Positions 58,744-64,000 of a stretch of 64,000 nucleotides of DNA are shown in pieces. The notes under the pieces are model-generated. The model was given only the letters and a program-made list of their open reading frames with translations, was not told where the DNA came from and did not search any database. The translations under genes were made by a program, and so were the position numbers. Numbering within the stretch: position 1 is the first letter of the stretch; each line of letters opens with the position of its first letter. This DNA comes from Lantana camara (Eukaryota; Streptophyta; Magnoliopsida; Lamiales; Verbenaceae), in contig CM074858.1 of the NCBI GenBank assembly GCA_037501455.1, forward strand, positions 43,955,001 to 44,019,000, in the 5' to 3' direction.

Positions 58744-58763
58744 GGAACTCGAATTCGAGTTCC
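58744..58763 (-). repeat. Perfect 20-bp palindrome in 5' LTR of G
   Basis: GGAACTCGAATTCGAGTTCC equals its own reverse complement; E carries it with one mismatch. G's 3' LTR has an unrelated block here. Confidence 0.85.
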
Positions 58764-59153
58764 CGAGCTCAAGATATCACATACGGAATCAAGGGTGCGC
58801 TAATTGCCCGTTAGCCCCCATTTTGGTTCCAGGAATCCAAATAAATTCAAAACTCATGCAACCGAGAACAAAATCTTACAACGAACACATAGGCAAGATC
58901 ATAATACACATAAATCAATTATACCAAGTTATCACGAAAAATGAAAATCGAATCGGAATCAAACAAGGTATAATCAAACGCATAAAAGCAAACACGTTGG
59001 AAATTCAAATAAAATTCAAATGAAACAAGAAATAAATTCAAGTATGGCAAGAATGAAATAAATAAATGAAAGTTAATGTAATTAAATAATTAAATCGCGT
59101 AAATGGTAAACACATACGTCATACCTGTACGGCCGAAAAGTCGGGGCTTTATA

Positions 59154-59625
59154 ATATATAACTAATTCCGAATATAACATAAATCATAACTGCAAACGGG
59201 TTCAATTCTGTCCCTAGAAGCCTGTTCCGATTACAAATATACATAATAAACAATGCATACATAATCAAATATTCCTACTTATATAAATCCGAATCGTATG
59301 CAATGCAAAAGACTCAACATAACAAAGGACTCGACAGAATCCAGGACACGACTCACCCCGCCTAGCACGAACTCCACGCAACACCTGCACACTAAAAACA
59401 AAAAAGGAAAGCGGTCAGTCACAGGGACTGAGTGAGAGGCTACCCACACACGCTATATATATAATTAGAGCAGAGCACATTCACACACAATGTTCATGAA
59501 CTAGGGGATAGTTTTTCTACACTAAAACATTTGCCCGTGATATGTACGTATAGGGTTTTTATTCAAAATGGAATAAAACCTGGTTACCAAAAACATACGT
59601 AACAACATTTCAAAACATAACTTAT
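59154..59625 (-). mobile_element. LTR H, middle segment (gypsy, minus strand)
   Basis: Continues LTR H after element G. Contains CCGCCTAGCACG near 59360 and a stem-loop at 59415-59431 (TCAGTC, ACAGG, GACTGA). Cut at 59625 by the copia element, with CTTAT (59621-59625) as its presumed target duplication. Confidence 0.72.
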
Positions 59626-61275
59626 TGTTGGAAAACACGAATCAGAAAGCAGCGGAATTTAAAAAAATTTCCCAACAAAAGGATCTTGGACTAGCAATCA
59701 TGTATCCAAATTCGTAGAGTTAAGAAACTTACTTTTCTTTTATTCTTTCTTGAAGCGTTTCAAGCCACCCAAGAACGCTCTTCTCGCGGCTTGATCCCCT
59801 CTCCTTGGTAAAGCTCGAATCTTCAAACTTCTAACTTGAAGCTCTCTAGAGATAGTCCACCAACTTGATCACAATCTAACTAGTAAGGATGCTAGTTCTC
59901 TAGTTAGTGTTTAGGCTTAACCTAGGGTTTTGTTTATTTTGGAGAAAGGATGGTGTTCAACACATGAACCAAAAGAATTGCCAATTACCTCTAAGGGGAG
60001 CTTGAGATCCCCTATTTATAATCAAGGGAGGACCGAAAATCCTAGTCCTTTATGGGCTAGGGTTTTGGTCTCTCTCTCTCCTATTACTTGATCATCAAGT
60101 AATTTTGACTTTGACTTTGAATTCAAATTCAAATCAACATTCAAGAGAGCTAAAAATATCCAAACTATTTTTGGGATAATTTTATACTTTATTTATTTAA
60201 AATAAATAACTTATTTTATCTAATTAATTAATTCATAATTAATTAACTAGATTATTTTTCTCCAAAATAAGACTTTCTTTTTAATTCAAAAATTAAACCA
60301 AAGTCTATTAAATAATTAACAACTTAATTATTTAATATCCAAATAATTATTCACGCACATGCACACGTGTCCATGAAGGACACGTGTCACGCACGTGACC
60401 CACACGTGTGATTTCACACGTGTGGAACCCTTTGGCCCGATTAACTCGTTTAATCATTTTCGAGCCTCAACTCATGTAACCAAGTTGTTGTGTGTGACCC
60501 TCTAGGTTCTCAATTCAATTAGCAGTGACCCCAATTAATTAATTCACTAATTAATTAATCAGTCCACAGATTAAACGACCATAGTCTAGCAACAGGTGTT
60601 TAACCCCTAGCTGAATTGGAATGTTCGGATTCGACAGAACCTTTAAGTCATTGATTCATGTGAGATACAATCCTCCTACTTACTATCTCTCAACCATGAT
60701 CTAGGGCAAGGGAATAATCAGAACCCTAATAATCCGGTCTTAAAGCTAAGTGCATTTCATATCCATTTGATCTCAATCCAAGAAACCCTTTTCTTGATGT
60801 CTTCATCTACTGCCTTGGCCAAGGACTCCATATGGCATATGAATGACTTACACAATAAGAGATCACCTTGCAAATGCAAGTGTAGGTCCTTTCTTGATTC
60901 TCATTCACTTTCATTAATCACTTGTGAAGCCCCAGCATAAGCCTTGAATCAGTTGTCTAAGACGACACCCTTTAAAGCTTATACCTAAGACTACAGAGTT
61001 AACTCATAAAGTGACAAGGAACCTCAAGTCTAAGGATCAATTAATCACATCAATAACTCGTGAGATATTTCCTAATCTGGAAGTTTCTATTTAGAAACTT
61101 CCTTTCCCATTTAGGAATGTTCTCACACGGGGTACCTCAGTGAACCTACTTATTAAAGTAAGCACCCTCATGTATCACGCACGTATCAACTATATACTTT
61201 GCACCTCCAAGAAACAAGGTGGTCGTTCTTAAGGGCGTGATCCCACAAGCAAGCCTTAGAGGAGCCAGGTTGACA
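59626..61275 (-). mobile_element. 3' LTR of the Angela-like copia element
   Basis: 1650 bp, TGTTGGAA to GGTTGACA (sense TGTCAACC...TTCCAACA), similar throughout to 16545-18179. A TATA-like site near 60016-60024 with the adjoining GGGGATCT/AGCTCCCC hairpin. The upstream sense sequence ACAGTGGGAG (61276-61285) is the polypurine tract. No gene. Confidence 0.92.
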
Positions 61276-61287
61276 CTCCCACTGTCG
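61276..61287 (-). other. Polypurine tract of the copia element
   Basis: Sense CGACAGTGGGAG directly before TGTCAACC; typical of Ty1/copia. Confidence 0.75.
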
Positions 61288-61577
61288 GTAGGACTCATCG
61301 GCTTGGAGTATTTTACTAATCATGACTTATGTGATATAGGGCTCGTTTCATGAACCATTTCACCTAAATGGTAGAGTCCTAAAGTCATCAGGATTAGGGG
61401 AGTTCTCATACATGCACAGATAAAGTAAACGCATACCAAACAAGAGCATATAAAGAAGTGTTGCCTCAATTCGTTATTTCATTCAAAGATTGTCTGTGAT
61501 TATAATAAGGAAAAGTACAAAGCGGATATACAATCGGCTTTCTAGGGCACTTTTCCTAACAATCTCCCACTTGCCCG

Positions 61578-62321
61578 TCAAAGCCATTCTAAAGCTACTC
61601 TAAGTCCCATCTTCTGAAGATGACCTTGGAAAGCTTCTCGACTAAGGGGTTTAGTAAGTGGATCTGCCACGTTCTCTGCTGATGTGACCCTCTCAGTTTG
61701 CACATCTCCTCTTTTGATAATATCACGGATTAGGTGATACTTCCTCATAATGTGCTTGGTCCGTTGGTGAGATCTTGGTTCTCTTGCTTGAGCAACCGGC
61801 CCAGTGTTGTCACAAAACACAGAAATGGGGTCTTTCATGCTAGGAACAACATTCAATTCTTAAATGAAGTTTCTAATCCAAACACCTTCCTTAGCTGCAT
61901 CATTTGCAGCTAAGTATTCGGCCTCAGTGGTCGAATCTGCAGTGGTTGTTTGCTTGGAACTCTTCCAACTCACTGCTCCGCCGTTTAGGCAGAAAATTTA
62001 TCCTGACATTGACTTAAAATCATCTAAGTCAGATGCAAAGCTTGCATCGCAGTATCCTTCGACAGTAAGATCTTTCTGACCTCCGTAAACTAAGAATAAA
62101 TCTTTAGTACTTTTCAAGTACTTAAGAATATTCTTTACGGCAGCCCAATGACCATCTCCAGGGTCAGATTGGAAACGACTTGTTACACTAAGTGCATAAG
62201 CCACATCCGGTCGAGTACATAACATTGCATACATTATGCTACCCATTGCTGATGCATAAGGTGTATGAGTCATTCTTTCCTTCTCAAGGTTAGTCTTAGG
62301 ACACATCTTCTTGAAAGACAT
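61578..62321 (-). pseudogene. RNase H end of the copia pol, broken
   Basis: The first part has TPYASAMGSIMYAMLCTRPDVAYAL, GYCDASFASDLDDFKSMSG and a TAA (61998-62000). Continuing in frame come a second stop near 61860 and the terminal QAREPRSHQRTKHIMRKYHLIRD and NVADPLTKPLS motifs of copia RNase H. A frameshift near 62270-62321 separates it from RT. RNase H degrades template RNA during replication; this copy is dead. Confidence 0.9.
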
Positions 62322-64000
62322 GTTCCTACACTCATAGGAAGGTTCTTAACCTTTGCTGACTCCATATTGAATCTCTTCAATACTTTGTCAATGTACATCG
62401 ACTGTGATAGTCCTATTAACCCGCTAGATCTATCTCTATAGATTTTAATTCCAAGGATATAGGACGCATCACCAAGATCTTTCATCTCGAATTGGTTCGA
62501 TAACCATAACTTAGTTACTTTCATGTCATCCTTCGAATTCCCAATAAGAAGGATGTCATCAACATAAAGTACTAAGAATTGTACTGAGGTCTCCAATTCC
62601 TTTCTATACACACAGGACTCATTCGAAATTTGAATGAAGCCAAACGCTTTGACTGATTCATCAAATCGAATGTCCCAATTCCTAGAAGCCTGTTTCAATC
62701 CATATATTGATCTTTGGTGTTTGCAAACCTTTTGCTCACTTCCACTAAATGTGAAACCTATGGGTTGCTCCATATAAATGTCTTTGTCAATGTCACCATT
62801 GAGAAAGGCAGTTTTCACATCCATTTTCCATATCTCATAGTCATAATATGCAGCAATGGCAAGCATGATCCGAATAGACTTTTGCATTGCAACTGGCGAA
62901 AAAGTTTCATCAAAGTCCACGCCGGGTCTTTGAGTGAATCCTTTTGCAACTAGTCTTGCTTTGTAGGCTGCAATGCATCCATCAACTCCAAGCTTTCTCT
63001 TAAAGATCCATTTACAACCTATGGGTTTGACCCCATCAGGCAAATCTACCAAGGTCCAAACTTGGTTGGAGTTCATGGAATCCATTTTGGATTTCATGGC
63101 TTCTATCCACTGTTCAGAGTCAGAATCTGAAAGTGCCTCCTCATATGTTAAAGGATCATTATCCTTTTGAGAGATTTCATGGAAGAATCCATACCATCTC
63201 TCCGGCTGTCTAGGAGTGCGTTCAGAACGCCTCAGAGGAGGATTTACGTGTGTATCGAAATTCGTGATTGGTTGTTGTTGATCAGAAGGGGACGTTTCTT
63301 CAGTGGATGGTGTGGGATCACTTTGTACTTCTTCTAATTCTATGATCTTGCCTTTCTTTTCTTTAAGGAACGGTTCCTCTAGAAAACTGGCATTTTTGGA
63401 AACAAACACTTTTTGCTCAGATTGATCATATAAGTAGTATCCTATGGATTCCTTAGGATAACCTACAAAGTAGCATAAGTTAGAACGAGATTCCAACTTA
63501 TCTCCCACTGTCCTCTTCACGTAAGCAGGACAACCCCAAATTCTTAAGTAAGAATAACTAGGGATTTTACCATGCCACATTTCATAGGGCGTTTTAGGGA
63601 CTGGCTTAGAGGGAACTAGATTCAAAATCTTTGCTGCACTTTCTAGAGCATAACCCCAGAAAGAAGGTGGTAAGTCAATGAAACTCATCATGGAACGAAC
63701 CATATCAAGTAAGGTTCGATTCCTTCCCTCAGAAACTCCATTAAGCTGAGGAGTTCCCGGAGGAGTCCACTGAGAGATAATCCCATTATCTTTGAGTTGA
63801 TCAAGGAATTCTTCACTAAGATACTCGCCTCCTCGATCAGATCGAAGTGCTTTGATCTTATGACCAGTTTGGTTCTCAACCTCCTTTTGAAATTCTAAGA
63901 ATTTCTCAAAAGCTTCAGAGTTATACTTCATTAAGTATACATAACCATATCGACTAAAGTCATCGGTAAAGGTTATGAAATACTGATGATTGTTTCTGGT
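62270..64000 (-). pseudogene. Integrase core and reverse transcriptase of the copia element, 5' end beyond window
   Basis: The frame is open from the window edge (before the ATG at 63931 it reads FTDDFSRYGYVYL, the first integrase Asp region) through SDRGGEYLSEEF (second Asp) and GVSEGRNRTLLDM (Glu). RT follows with WIFKRKLGVDGCIAAYKARLVAKGF, MDVKTAFLNG, QRSIYGLKQASRNW and LYVDDILLIGN (YVDD codons 62555-62566). It runs about 575 codons and ends by frameshift just before RNase H. It belongs to the element whose 3' LTR is at 59626-61275; it is inserted in LTR H. Confidence 0.93.

Larger units (their letters stand above)
31189..59153 (-). mobile_element. Element G: decayed Tekay-type retrotransposon, host of M and L
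   Basis: The 3' LTR (31189-32044 plus 46492-48346), polypurine tract, broken pol and gag, primer site and 5' LTR (56319-59153) all read on the minus strand. Left flank ATAGA (31184-31188) and right flank ATATA (59154-59158) differ by one base, a plausible aged target duplication. M is inserted in the 3' LTR and solo LTR L in gag. Pol has many stops and frameshifts, so G is dead. Its gag and pol are closely related to those of E. Confidence 0.88.
56319..59153 (-). mobile_element. 5' LTR of element G
   Basis: 2835 bp from TGTAGCGCCCG to CGGGGCTTTATA; the last bases differ from the 3' LTR (GCGTTACA), so the sense TG end is mutated. Contains a stem-loop (56769-56785), AATCCA palindromic words (57880-57930) and a perfect 20-bp palindrome (58744-58763). 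No gene. Confidence 0.92.
61276..64000 (-). mobile_element. Angela/BARE-1-like Ty1/copia element, internal 3' part (runs off window)
   Basis: Integrase, reverse transcriptase and RNase H follow each other on the minus strand in copia order, ending 0.3 kb before the 3' LTR. The clade call rests on RNRTLLDMVRSMMS, FWGYALE, PSKPVPKTPYEMW and VGYPKESIGYYLY wording plus a 1.65-kb LTR. The 5' half lies beyond the window. Confidence 0.92.

Noticed and set aside
1..64000. Host genes, tRNA or rRNA
   Set aside because: No reading frame outside retroelement families and the captured fragment has recognisable protein motifs; tRNA-like strings are primer-binding sites only.

Overview
This window is intergenic DNA from a large, repeat-rich flowering-plant genome, probably a eudicot. 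I see no host gene, rRNA or tRNA. Almost every base belongs to a nest of LTR retrotransposons. Most are Ty3/gypsy chromoviruses of the Tekay/Del type: very long LTRs of 2.2-4.1 kb, gag-pol with a C-terminal chromodomain, and a primer site matching initiator tRNA-Met. Two Ty1/copia (Angela/BARE-1-like) units are also present. I use letters for the elements; they are my own labels.

Left half, outermost to innermost: gypsy J (minus; 5' LTR 25326-27513, gag 24494-25113) is cut by LTR C (plus, tail 23528-24493). C is cut by element B (plus; internal remnant 18180-20139, 3' LTR 20140-23527). B is cut by an Angela-like LTR (16545-18179). That LTR is cut at its first bases by gypsy LTR D (minus; 2645-3741 and 15379-16543). 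D holds LTR F (plus, 1-2644) and the complete but defective element E (minus, 3742-15378, target duplication GTTCC). J sits in a decayed minus-strand LTR K (27514-about 30440). K also holds a small inverted-repeat unit (29923-30428) carrying a fragment of a DUF4283/zinc-knuckle gene.

Right half: LTR fragment I (plus) is cut by LTR H (minus; 30947-31188 and 59154-59625). H is cut by element G (minus, 31189-59153) and by an Angela-like element (minus, 59626 to the window end). G contains the nearly intact element M (plus, 32045-46491, target duplication ACTCA) and solo LTR L (plus, 52164-55224, target duplication TACCG). M has a long open pol with all catalytic residues except an unusual protease motif, an in-frame stop early in gag, and an extra coiled-coil ORF between the primer site and gag. 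It is the best candidate here for a recently active element.

The most interesting signals lie in the LTRs, not in the proteins. (1) Several LTRs carry a cluster of short self-complementary words at the same relative position, and the word sequence differs between lineages while the flanking LTR stays recognisable. (2) A small stem with a 4-5 nt loop recurs about 40-60 bases before the TGCTAGGCGG motif in at least nine LTRs, with compensatory stem changes. (3) A near-perfect 20-bp palindrome recurs in the early part of several LTRs. All calls come from reading the sequence by eye; no alignment or database search was run.
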